From Bryopsis sp. KO-2023 (lineage: Eukaryota; Chlorophyta; Ulvophyceae; Bryopsidales; Bryopsidaceae): 64,000 nt of DNA. Below, in pieces: positions 31,944 through 41,700 of the stretch (within the stretch, counting starts at the first letter, position 1; every line of letters starts with the position of its first letter). The position numbers and the translations under genes were made by a program. Location of the stretch: contig BSYQ01000016.1 of the NCBI GenBank assembly GCA_030272585.1, forward strand, positions 310,001 to 374,000, written 5' to 3'. Under the pieces are notes generated by a model. The model worked only from the letters and a program-made list of their open reading frames with translations, did not search any database and was not told the origin of the DNA.

Positions 31944-34900
31944 GCTGTGCTGCAGCAGGCGTGCTACACATTCTGGGAAAACGTGCAGGAAGGCAGTCTG
32001 GACGATCAGGAGTTAAAGGCGGCTGGCTTTCGCCTGCGCCTATACCATTGGCAGGAACGGGAACAGGTTGCAGAGGAAGTAGCTTATAGACCACCCCTGA
32101 CAATACACCCTGAGTTTATCGAACCCATACCTGCCATATTTGAGGACGAGTGGGTTGCTGTGTGGTGCCATCGTTTCCGCGCGAAGAGTTTTTGGTGGAT
32201 ATATCAGAGTGTACTCACAGGCCTGTTAACCAAGGAAGAGGGGGACTCACAAACTCGTGAGCTGTTCAGTAACGACTTATCTGGTCTTTTCAAGCTAGCC
32301 CGAGACAGAGCGCGTGATCACGAGGTCTCACGGCTGTTCTGGGGAGAGCACGAGGCAGCACGGCTGGGTACAGAGCGAGTGGAAGAACGAGTATCGGAGG
32401 AACTGCAAAAAGCCGAGCAGCAGTGGAAAACGAAGTTCCTCAAGGGTCTTGAAGACGAGTACCACCAAAGAACGGAGGGAGACGCCGAGGGATCACGCCC
32501 GGCAAGCAGAAATTCCCCAGATCTGAGTGGCGGCGCAGGAAAAGTTGGAGGAGTTGGAGAACCTGAGGAAAAACCGGACAGCGAGATCAGTGAAGAGAGC
32601 CTTGGTGGCAGCGCGGAGACAGTGCACGACGAGACTGAGCAAGGCAGCGCGAGAGAGCAGCCCAGGGTTGAGTCGGAGGACGAGGAAAGAGAGAGCCACG
32701 AAGACTTTCCCCGTGATTGGGAAGCCGAGGTTGTTGTAGAAGAAGTCGAAGTCGAACCTGTTGAAGAAGGAGCCTCTGAAGGAGATCTTGTTGGAGCCAC
32801 TGACCAAGAGAAAGCCGAGGTTGTTGTGGAAGAAGTCGAAGTCGAACCTGTTGAAGAAGGAGCCTCCGAAGGAGATCTTGTTGGAGCCACTGACCAAGAG
32901 GAAGCCGAGGTTGTTGTGGAAGAAGTCGAAGTCGAACCTGTTGAAGAAGGAGCCTCCGAAGGAGATCTTGTTGGAGCCACTGACCAAGAGGAAGCCGAGG
33001 TTGTTGTGGAAGAAGTCGAAGTCGAACCTGTTGAAGAAGGAGCCTCCGAAGGAGATCTTGTTGGAGCCACTGACCAAGAGGAAGCCGAGGTTGTTGTGGA
33101 AGAAGTCGGAGTCGAACCTGTTGGAGAAGGAGCCTCTGAAGGAGATCTTGTTGGAGCCACTGACCAAGAGGAAGCCGAGGTTGTTGTGGAAGAAGTCGGA
33201 GTCGAACCTGTTGAAGAAGGAGCCTCTGAAGGAGATCTTGTTGGAACCACTGACCACGAGGAAGCCGGTGTTGAACCAGTTGAGGAAGGAGGAAGTGCGG
33301 CCGTTCCAGGGAGTAGCGGAGAGACCAACGGAGCGGGATCAGGCGGAGGAACTGAGTACCACAGCGCCGCTAGTTGGGCGGAAGGAAGAGCCTATCGTAT
33401 CGAGCCAGGGTTTCCAGAGGACCCTTCTGAGCCATCGAGTACCACTTCAGACGAGGAAGAGTCCCACGAAGGAGAAGGCGAAAGAGAGTCGACCTCCAGT
33501 TCTGGGGAAGGATCGTTACCCCCAGATCAGCCCCCGCTGAACCCATTTTTTGCCTTTGACGAAGAAGAAGGCGAGAGTGGATCATCCTCCAGTGCTGAAG
33601 AAGAACCGTTACCGGACCAGCCCCCGCTGAACCCATTTGCCTTTGAGGTTGGACTTCCCTATCTCCAACCACCAGTCCCACCTGTTCCTCCACCCGTTCC
33701 ACCTGTACCACCTGGTCCACCACCAGTCCCTCCACCACCTCCTCCACCACCTCCTCCACCACACCCACCAGGCGGAGTCGGTGCCATGGCCCACCCCAGA
33801 GGACCTCCAAACAGGCTGATCAACAGTCAGTTAACCGCCTTCACTGGGGCAGAGAAGGAAGATGTGGCCACCTGGATACGGTCATACGAGATTCTCGCCA
33901 CAGGCTCAGGGTGGAGTGTACCACCAGCGGTGCCGGACCATGAGGATCAGAGAATTGAGAGACTCGTCCTGTATACGACGGGGAAAGCGCGATCATGGGT
34001 GGACAATTGGACGGCCAGACACCCTACACATGTGGGAGGGCTGCCGAACCCAGAAAGGACATGGCAGGAGTTACAAATGGGCATGTTGGCAAGGTTTGGA
34101 GTGGCGCCAGCGACGTTGGTGGCCCGTATCTTGGAACGGAAACAAAAGAATGACGAAACTGTGGGGGAATACGCTTCTGCACTCTCCCAGATGCAGCAAC
34201 AACTCAATGCGAGTCGAGCCCCAGGCAGTCCCGCCGTGGCCGACGAACTTCTACTGCAATTGTTTAAGAACGGAGTGCGGGAGGATCTTGCCCCCATCCT
34301 GCTGGGTTTTACAGGAGATACCCTGGATGAAGCAGTGGCAAGAGCCAGACAGATCGAAGAGAGACAAGTGCGGCCGGGGCCAAAGCGAAAGACAACGATC
34401 AACACACTGGAGGAACTGCAGGACCAAGCAGTGATGGAGCCAGTCCTGGCGGAAGTAAATATTATGGATCAGCGGGTGAACGAACAAATCGAGAATTTGA
34501 GGAAGGAGGTGCGCGAACACCAAACCACCACGGACTCGCGACTCAGAGGAGTGGAGCAGCATGTGAGAACCTCTGGGCAGCAGTTTGGCGAACTCAAAAG
34601 TATGATCTCCACTCTATCAGGAATGGTGGCGGATGTGAGACAGCCTAATGTGCCAGAGCCAGGAGGAGGGAACTATGGAAATACTGGGGGTACCGGAGCA
34701 AACCAAGTGCCAATCAATGGAGGCAGAGGGCAAGGGGCCTACAGAGGCAATGGCTGGGGAAATGGAGGAGGCAGAGGACGGGGAACTCGGAACAATGGCA
34801 ATGGAGGAAGAGGCTGGGGAGGAGGGCGTTATGATGTGAACAAAGTCAGATGTTGGCACTGCTCGCGCCTTGGCCATTATGCCAGCCAGTGTCCTGAACA

Positions 34901-36566
34901 TTTAAACTTCTTCCAGGCGGAAATGGGGGACCACCTGGTGATGGACTTTGAGCAAACGGACCCTGGGGCAACCACCACAGAAGGACCCGAGGAGGTTCTG
35001 GCACCAATCTGGTACTCTGAAATGGATATTGACCACGGAGGCTTGGACGGGGACCAGGGAGGCAGTGGAGGAACCCCCATGGACACGAGCCCAATACCTT
35101 CAGAACCTCGAGCAGATGCTGGGGAGGAAATTGTGATGGAGGAACCAAAGAAGGAACCAGAACCCCCACGGGAGCCGGAGGAGAAGACAAAGTCTGTGCC
35201 TGAACCAGAAGATGTGCCGAGGCCACGAGATGAGCCACAAGGATCGAGACCGGTTATGTTACCACCTATGTTATCTCCACCCATGCGGCCACCGTCCCCA
35301 CGGAATACCATGACCAAGAAAAAGAAAATGGGGAAAAAGACGGCGGGGGAGCCAAAAGAGAAGAGAATGTTTACGGCGGCAGAGGCCAAAAAGTTTGTGG
35401 AGGGTCTGATGACGGAGGTTCCAGTGGCGAGTCTGTGCCAGCACCACCCGGAGTTGATCGATGCATGGTTGAAGGCACTGAGGGTGCCCATGGCTAAAGT
35501 ACCTGCAATCACTACTGTGGAGGGAGTGGGCAAGCCCAGCCCATATGCAGTCACTACCGCCACAGCCAAGATCATGGAGACCAAGGTACCAGGGGCCATC
35601 ATTGATACGGGGGCGAGTGCTTGTGTGATATCGGCCCAACTCCTAGCACGGACAGGGTTGACCCACCTGATGGAGGCACCGAAGGGGAGGTACAGGGATT
35701 GCAATGGCGAGACTAGGCAAGCTCTGGGGTACATCCCTGCCCTGCCCATCGCCCTTGGACAATGCAAACAGATCGTACCGTGCCATGTAGTGGAGAACGA
35801 ACATCTATCCCTGATCATTGGGACCCCGTGGTTGGTGGATACCGGTACAGAGATCCACTTTGGTTTCAAGCGGCTCACTCCGTGTGTGGCTGGACGGCGA
35901 GTAGGTCACGTACCCATCGAGTTCCTTCACACAACGACGCCTGAGAGTGCTGCAGTCGTCGCAGTTTACCAAACCCTCCGATCGATCGAAGAAACGAGCG
36001 CCGCCCCAGAACCGCCAGCAGCCCCCACTGGAAAGCAGCCACAGCAGGATTCAATGACGAGCCAGACGCCACCGGGGGAACGCCGACCAGATGGGTTTAT
36101 CCAGCCCTACCTCTACGTTCCTCAACCCCCTCCTCTGTGGGTCACCAAGCGCCAGAAGGCAGTGCTGCAGGAGTGCTGCGCTATTCGGCGGGGAAAGGGG
36201 ATGAGTGAGGCGGCGGCCACACATCTGTATCACCAAGAGGCAGAAATACTGGACACCAGGGGGAGGCACCACGGAGGGACAAAGAGGGAGTTCAAAAAGA
36301 TCCACGACGAAAGGTTGAGATGCGAGGGAGAACCGAGAAAAAGGGATGCTATCACAAGGGAGTATTTCCGAAGGTGCGACGCTGTGACGAGCGCACAGAG
36401 GGAGGAGTCGGAGGAGATGTTGGGGCACTTCCGCAGGGAGGCCCAGAGGTGGAGGCCAGTGGAGGGTGGCGAGACTGGAGGAGGGACCTCCACAGCAGCC
36501 GCAGCTGGCGGGGAGGGGAGGAGTGAGCCACCAAGGGTGGTGAGCTACGACTCCTCGGATTTTTAA
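31944..36566 (+). CDS. gag: A2 Gag-protease polyprotein with Met-free N-terminal extension
   Basis: The frame opens after TGA 31941-31943, only 18 nt after the PBS. No ATG occurs until 33786, so 613 codons precede the canonical Gag start (AMAHPRGPPNRLINSQ). The extension has a W-rich domain (EDEWVAVWCHRF), six 30-residue acidic repeats and a polyproline hinge. Gag core: FTGAEKEDVATWIRSYEI, LYTTGKARSWVDNW, and the zinc knuckle CWHCSRLGHYASQC. FTAAEAKKFVEGLMTEVP precedes the retropepsin IIDTGASACVIS and its second motif LIIGTPWLVDTG. A ~210-residue tail follows PIEF. Protease is therefore fused to Gag rather than Pol. Start is unresolved: non-AUG, spliced leader, or ATG 33786 with the extension unused. 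Confidence 0.88.
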   Translation, partial: AVLQQACYTFWENVQEGSLDDQELKAAGFRLRLYHWQEREQVAEEVAYRPPLTIHPEFIEPIPAIFEDEWVAVWCHRFRAKSFWWIYQSVLTGLLTKEEGDSQTRELFSNDLSGLFKLARDRARDHEVSRLFWGEHEAARLGTERVEERVSEELQKAEQQWKTKFLKGLEDEYHQRTEGDAEGSRPASRNSPDLSGGAGKVGGVGEPEEKPDSEISEESLGGSAETVHDETEQGSAREQPRVESEDEERESHEDFPRDWEAEVVVEEVEVEPVEEGASEGDLVGATDQEKAEVVVEEVEVEPVEEGASEGDLVGATDQEEAEVVVEEVEVEPVEEGASEGDLVGATDQEEAEVVVEEVEVEPVEEGASEGDLVGATDQEEAEVVVEEVGVEPVGEGASEGDLVGATDQEEAEVVVEEVGVEPVEEGASEGDLVGTTDHEEAGVEPVEEGGSAAVPGSSGETNGAGSGGGTEYHSAASWAEGRAYRIEPGFPEDPSEPSSTTSDEEESHEGEGERESTSSSGEGSLPPDQPPLNPFFAFDEEEGESGSSSSAEEEPLPDQPPLNPFAFEVGLPYLQPPVPPVPPPVPPVPPGPPPVPPPPPPPPPPPHPPGGVGAMAHPRGPPNRLINSQLTAFTGAEKEDVATWIRSYEILATGSGWSVPPAVPDHEDQRIERLVLYTTGKARSWVDNWTARHPTHVGGLPNPERTWQELQMGMLARFGVAPATLVARILERKQKNDETVGEYASALSQMQQQLNASRAPGSPAVADELLLQLFKNGVREDLAPILLGFTGDTLDEAVARARQIEERQVRPGPKRKTTINTLEELQDQAVMEPVLAEVNIMDQRVNEQIENLRKEVREHQTTTDSRLRGVEQHVRTSGQQFGELKSMISTLSGMVADVRQPNVPEPGGGNYGNTGGTGANQVPINGGRGQGAYRGNGWGNGGGRGRGTRNNGNGGRGWGGGRYDVNKVRCWHCSRLGHYASQCPEHLNFFQAEMGDHLVMDFEQTDPGATTTEGPEEVLAPIWYSEMDIDHGGLDGDQGGSGGTPMDTSPIPSEPRADAGEEIVMEEPKKEPEPPREPEEKTKSVPEPEDVPRPRDEPQGSRPVMLPPMLSPPMRPPSPRNTMTKKKKMGKKTAGEPKEKRMFTAAEAKKFVEGLMTEVPVASLCQHHPELIDAWLKALRVPMAKVPAITTVEGVGKPSPYAVTTATAKIMETKVPGAIIDTGASACVISAQLLARTGLTHLMEAPKGRYRDCNGETRQALGYIPALPIALGQCKQIVPCHVVENEHLSLIIGTPWLVDTGTEIHFGFKRLTPCVAGRRVGHVPIEFLHTTTPESAAVVAVYQTLRSIEETSAAPEPPAAPTGKQPQQDSMTSQTPPGERRPDGFIQPYLYVPQPPPLWVTKRQKAVLQECCAIRRGKGMSEAAATHLYHQEAEILDTRGRHHGGTKREFKKIHDERLRCEGEPRKRDAITREYFRRCDAVTSAQREESEEMLGHFRREAQRWRPVEGGETGGGTSTAAAAGGEGRSEPPRVVSYDSSDF
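32727..33262 (+). repeat. 90-bp tandem repeat, about six units, in A2 Gag
   Basis: Units recur every 90 bp (words at 32731, 32821, 32911, 33001, 33091, 33181), each coding a 30-residue acidic repeat with cores VVVEEVEVEPVEEG and ASEGDLVGATDQE. The last units carry E-to-G changes. Confidence 0.93.
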
Positions 36567-36739
36567 GTGGGCCGGCCACCGACGTCCTTCTTCGGCGACA
36601 CCTGAAGGGGTGGCGGAGGTGGTTCGGTCCCACAAAGGGGAATAAAGGGAAAAGGGGAAGAGGGCGGCGTGGCAAGCGTGCGGGTAAACGAGAACAGTGG
36701 CGTCGAGCAGGCAGGAGGATCAAGGAGCAGGAAGCGAGA
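36567..36739 (+). other. A2 spacer between Gag-PR and RT ORFs
   Basis: Non-coding 173 bp between TAA 36564-36566 and ATG 36740. No frameshift window exists because stops intervene. Translation of the RT ORF would need reinitiation, readthrough or a separate mRNA. Confidence 0.6.
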
Positions 36740-38578
36740 ATGCAACGCCAAACGGAAGAAGTGGAAAGGGCCAGGAGTCTGTGGCCGGACTCATGGGCCA
36801 TGCAATGCTTAAACCATAGCAGAACAGTGGAGGCAGAAATCCTTATGAGGGAGGGAATGGGAGAAGAAAAAGAAAAAAAGGGAAAAGAAAATTCAGGGGA
36901 AAGGAAAGCCAAAGAAACAGAAAAAGAAAAGGAAAGAAAAGAAAAAGGAGAAAGAAAAGAAAGGTTTGGGTTGAGGGAAATGGGACAGGCAGCAGTTCAG
37001 CTGCAGGAAAATCAGATTTGGGCAGGGGTGGTTCCCCTTGGGACTTCTGATGTAGAAAATAAAACGTTTGCCACAGAAAAGGAAAGGGAAGAGAAAAAGG
37101 TGTCACTTAGAGAAAAACTGGAAGAACTGAAAATTAGTCCCCATCTTACCCCCCACCAAAGAAAAGAGCTGCTGGAGCTTCTGCAGCAGTACCCCGATGC
37201 CTGTGCTTGGTCCTCGGATCAAGTCGGGCAAACCAACATATTATACCACGAGATCCCTACCGGAGATCATCCCCCTATCAGGCAGAATCCCTACCGGTTC
37301 AGTTTTGCGGAGAACCAGGTAGTCAAATCGGAGGTGGCGAGGATGCTCCTGGATGGAGTGGTGCGGAAGTCAAAGTCCCCGTGGGCCTCACCGATCGTCT
37401 TGGTTCCAAAGCCAGATGGGTCGGTGCGGTTCTGTGTTGATTACCGCAAGCTTAACAAGGTGACCACCCGGGATAGCTTTCCTCTCCCGAGGATCGAGGA
37501 TGCGATCAACCAGTTCTCGGAGGCCAAGTTCTTCACCGCTCTGGATTTGAGGTCAGGGTATTGGCAGGTCAGGATGAGCACTGCCTCCGCGGAGAAAACG
37601 GCCTTCATCACTCAGGAGGGGCTATATGAGTTTGTGGTGATGCCCTTCGGGCTCAGTAACGCCCCAGCGACATTCCAAAGGATGATGAACGAGGTACTGG
37701 GACCTATGCTGTGGAAGGGGGTGATCGTGTACTTGGATGATATCATCATCTATGCGGAGACTTGGGAAAAGCATCAGGAGATCTTGGCAGAGGTGCTGCA
37801 GCGGCTGAAGGAGGCCAACCTGAGGATCAGCCCGAGGAAATCGGACTTCGGGTTTGAGGAGCTACTCTACTTGGGCCACATCGTGGGAAAAGGGGAAATC
37901 AAGATGAATCCGAAGAAGGTAGCCACAGTGGAGCTGCAGGAGCCACCGGTGGATGTGTCTACTCTGAGGTCCTTCCTTGGCCTTACTTCTTACTACAGGA
38001 GATTTGTGCGCGACTATGCAAGGATCGCTGCACCTCTGACGGAGTTGTTGAAGAAGGATGTGCCATTTGAATGGAGGGAACGACAACAACAAGCATTTGA
38101 GAGGCTGAAGAAAAGCATAACCGATCAACCAGTCCTGGCTCCACCACAGCCACACCTACCATACACTCTGCAGACAGACTGGAGCAGCCAGGCTGTGGGG
38201 GCAGTACTCTGCCAGAAGGATGAGCAAGGGAGAGAGCATGTGGTAGCCTATGCCAGCAAAAGACTCAACCCAGCGGAGAAGAACTATTCGGTAGTGGAGG
38301 GGGAGTGCCTGGCAGTGGTATGGGCTTGCACCCTATTCAGGCCATACATCTATGGCACGGAATTTGTGCTGCAGACAGACCAGCGGGCATTACAGTGGTT
38401 GATGACAGGTACTAAACTGACGGGAAAACTGATGAGGTGGGCACTCCGCCTACAGGAGTTTGATTTCAGGATTGAGTTCCGCGCTGGAAAAAGCAATGCG
38501 AATGCGGATGCACTGACCAGGCTTCCAGTTCCACTGGATCATCCGATAGTCAGTGGATCCACAGCACTTCGTCCATAA
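36740..38578 (+). CDS. pol: A2 reverse transcriptase-RNase H
   Basis: 612 codons from ATG 36740. The first ~110 residues are a Lys/Glu-rich basic region, as in G. RT: SPWASPIVLVPKPDGSVRF, CVDYRKLNKV, LDLRSGYWQVRM, the active site YLDDIIIY, and the thumb FLGLTSYYRRFVRDYA. Ty3-type RNase H: LQTDWSSQAVGAVLCQ, VVEGECLAVVWA and QTDQRALQWL, with NANADALTRLPVP at the end. The ORF stops at STALRP, the same place as G (ATVLQP), so termination after RNase H is conserved. Integrase is a separate downstream ORF. All catalytic residues look intact. Confidence 0.95.
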   Translation: MQRQTEEVERARSLWPDSWAMQCLNHSRTVEAEILMREGMGEEKEKKGKENSGERKAKETEKEKERKEKGERKERFGLREMGQAAVQLQENQIWAGVVPLGTSDVENKTFATEKEREEKKVSLREKLEELKISPHLTPHQRKELLELLQQYPDACAWSSDQVGQTNILYHEIPTGDHPPIRQNPYRFSFAENQVVKSEVARMLLDGVVRKSKSPWASPIVLVPKPDGSVRFCVDYRKLNKVTTRDSFPLPRIEDAINQFSEAKFFTALDLRSGYWQVRMSTASAEKTAFITQEGLYEFVVMPFGLSNAPATFQRMMNEVLGPMLWKGVIVYLDDIIIYAETWEKHQEILAEVLQRLKEANLRISPRKSDFGFEELLYLGHIVGKGEIKMNPKKVATVELQEPPVDVSTLRSFLGLTSYYRRFVRDYARIAAPLTELLKKDVPFEWRERQQQAFERLKKSITDQPVLAPPQPHLPYTLQTDWSSQAVGAVLCQKDEQGREHVVAYASKRLNPAEKNYSVVEGECLAVVWACTLFRPYIYGTEFVLQTDQRALQWLMTGTKLTGKLMRWALRLQEFDFRIEFRAGKSNANADALTRLPVPLDHPIVSGSTALRP

Positions 38579-38764
38579 GGATCTTCCGGGGATCTCAAGA
38601 TCATGGCTGGAAAAAGAGGAACCATTGTTGGTCCAATGGGGGTACTTCTAGACTGAAGGCAAGGCCACACGAACCCCGAAAAAGTAGCGTGGAACACCGT
38701 GACCGTTCGGACTTCGTGATTTGCCACAGTTGCTGCCGTGATCAAAGGAGGAGGTCAAAGGAGA
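38579..38764 (+). other. A2 spacer between RNase H and integrase ORFs
   Basis: 186 bp, same frame as both neighbours but with several stops (TAA at 38576, TGA near 38654 and 38720). G has a comparable spacer (54751-54922). No clear intron is visible, though a spliced mRNA cannot be excluded. Confidence 0.55.
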
Positions 38765-41700
38765 ATGGATCCATGGGCGGATGCGGAACTGATGGAATTC
38801 TTGAAAACAACGGCATTACCCGCTGAGAAACGAGCAAAAGCGAGGGTGCGAAAAAGGGGTCAGAGATATCGATGGGTGGGAGGAGATCTACACCCACTCA
38901 AGTGCTTGAGTAAACAAGGAGAATGGCTAGAGGTGCCAAAAGAGGAGCAAAGGCCAACTGTGGTCCGAAAAGTCCACAGAGAAAATGCGCACATCGGCGG
39001 CAGAGGATTGTGCCAGAAAGTGCAGCAGAGATACTGGTGGCCATATATAAGGAAAGAGGTAGAACAAGTGTGGCAGACGTGCCACAGCTGCAGAAGAAGT
39101 CAGAAAGCGCCTAAGGAACGACACCCATTAAGGCAGCATATACCGTTAAGAGCCTGGGAGAGACTGGGTATGGACTTGATCACCCTGCCCACCACCGGAA
39201 CGGGAGAAAAATATGTGATAGTCATGGTAGACTACTTCACCAAGTGGACGATCGCCGGGGCATTAACGAGTAAGAGGAGTTCTGCGGTGGCGGCGTGGCT
39301 GAAGGCCTCGGTGTTCCATCCATATGGACCGCCCGCCTCCATCATCACAGACAACGGGAGTGAATTCGAAGGAGAGGTGGCAGAACTTCTACAGCAGTGG
39401 GGAGTCCAGTTGAGGAAAGGACGCCCATACCACCCGGAGACCAATGGGCTGGTCGAAAGAATGAACCGGGAGATACAACAACTATTGCGGAGGGAGTGTG
39501 GCGGCGGGATCACGCCCCAATGGCCGGAGAAACTGCAGGAGGTGATTTATGCTATCAACACCAAGGAACACACCTCCACCGGACTCAGCCCCGCCAAGGC
39601 ATTGTTTTTCCGGGAGTTTTCCACCAAAACCAAACGAAATGAACGCTTAGCAGAATTGCGAGGGGAGTTACGCCGGGCAGATGCAGTGGAGCTGCAGCGC
39701 CAGGTCACCCTGAGGTTTATGAATGAGGAGAGGAAAGCTCAGGAGGGGAGTATTGCCAGAGCCTTGCAGAAAGCAAGGGTCAAACAGCAGCTGGGGCACC
39801 TCTGGGAGACGATCAGGCGGGGTAAAGCTCCAGCAGAACTGAAAGTAGGGGACATGGTGATGTTGTGCTCAACTCGGTTCCCCTACCACCCCAAGGAGAT
39901 GGAATTCAATCAGGGGCCATGGATGGTCCAGGAATTACGTGGGGATTTGGTAAAGGTGGGTCAGACCCCAAGGGATGCATGGACTGTGGACAGGGTACAG
40001 TGTCGCCTCATTGAGAGGACGGACGTGGAGGAGTCTCGTGGCGGAAGTGCAGAAAAACCCGACAGCGGCGGCGAATTGTTAGACGAATTTGCACTTTTCG
40101 AGAGCCCAGCGACCATGTTCCGATTCGTATGTTTCCTGGCCATCATATGCGGCGTGTTGAGTAGTGGCGGAGGCGGAGTAGGGCCAATCGGTGGCGCACG
40201 TGAGGGTGGCGGCGATCAGCCAGAGCGAGGGGGCAGTGGGTCATCGCAAGGGGGTGGCGGAAATCAACCAGGGCAAGGAAATGACGACACACCCATGGCT
40301 GAATCCGGCAGCCTCGATACAGCAGATTTGGAGGCGGAATATGGATTGCAGGAGGAGGAGACAGTGGAGGAGTTGGTCAGCGAGCCCATGGTGGAGATCG
40401 CCTTACCAGCAGCCGGGCCATCACAACCTCCACCAGTAGAACTCCCGGCCACCTTCCGAAATCTGCCGGTGGAGCTGCAAATTGATGCAGTGGCCGCGTA
40501 CTTTGCGGCGATCCTTGCGAGCCATATGACCCAGCCGGAAACCCAGAATGTTGCCACCCAAACCGACGAAGAAGAGCAGCGGGATCAGGGGTCGCAGGCT
40601 ACCTGCGACATGGTGCCGTGGAATCAATGGGAGCAACAACGGAGGCGGATGAAGAAGATGGCGGACCTCTTGGATCGCCAGAAGGATCGAATCGCGGAAC
40701 TGACGGGGAAGGAAAAAGGATCGCTACACCCCCGAAGCAGCCACCCACGAAAGAAAACGGTGAAAAACCTCAAGGCTGGGGACATTGGGGAAGGAGGAAA
40801 GCCACCTCCTCAGTTGGGTCCAGAAGACTTGGAGGAAGCTACAGCAACATTAACAGGAGAACAGCCACTCCATCAGCCTGGACAAGGAGGTCTGGAGGGA
40901 TCAACAGCAGCAACAGCAGCTACAGCAGCAACAGCAGCCACAGGGGGAGGGCAGCATGAGGAAACCACAGTGGGGGAAGGCTCAGGATTGGTTGGGAGTG
41001 AAGCAGGGACTGGGGAGAAAGTGGGGGAGGAGCAGCCAACAACACCAGAGGATGAACCCCCAGCTCCAGCTGATGTGATCCCAGGAAGCCCACCACATCC
41101 ACAGCCACTGTCGGCTCAGGAATGGGCGGAGGTGCAGAGGGAGGAAAGAGATCGGTCGTTGGCGGGACACCAGCCGCTGCCTGGGATGCATTACCGGAGA
41201 GGATGGGAGGAGAGGGTGTCACAGCCTCGTGTGGAGGAACCTGATCCAGTTCCGTTTGCCCACCAAGCGGAGCAAGCAGGACCCCAGGATCCACCAGCTG
41301 AACTCCCAACGACGGAGGAAGTGCCTCCAGCCTCCCAACTCGTCTTGCTGCCACCAGGGCCAATCAGACCACCAGCTCCACCCATGGCGGGACCTCGGCC
41401 ACCACGCCCCTTCCAGATGTTCCAGAATGTCCAAGCCCCATTCGCGTTCGGAGCAGGAACTCCCACAGGAACTACCCCGGGATTAAGCCAAAGCGGGACT
41501 CCAGCATCGAAGGGAGGAGCGCCAAGGAAGGGCCCAACCACTAGACTCGCCTCAGGAAAAGGGAAGCTCAAGAAGATCGTCATGGATTTTTCAGGAACGG
41601 ATACGGAGACTGGCGAGGACGAAGGGCCCCCAGACGGAACAGCACCGGGTGATGGAAAGGGACAGCACGGCCAGAGCAGCGGCGGCGGCACTCCAGGGAT

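Noticed and set aside
32318-33328. Long antisense frame opposite the A2 Gag repeat
   Set aside because: Shadow of the 90-bp acidic repeat (Ser/Thr-rich); no independent support.
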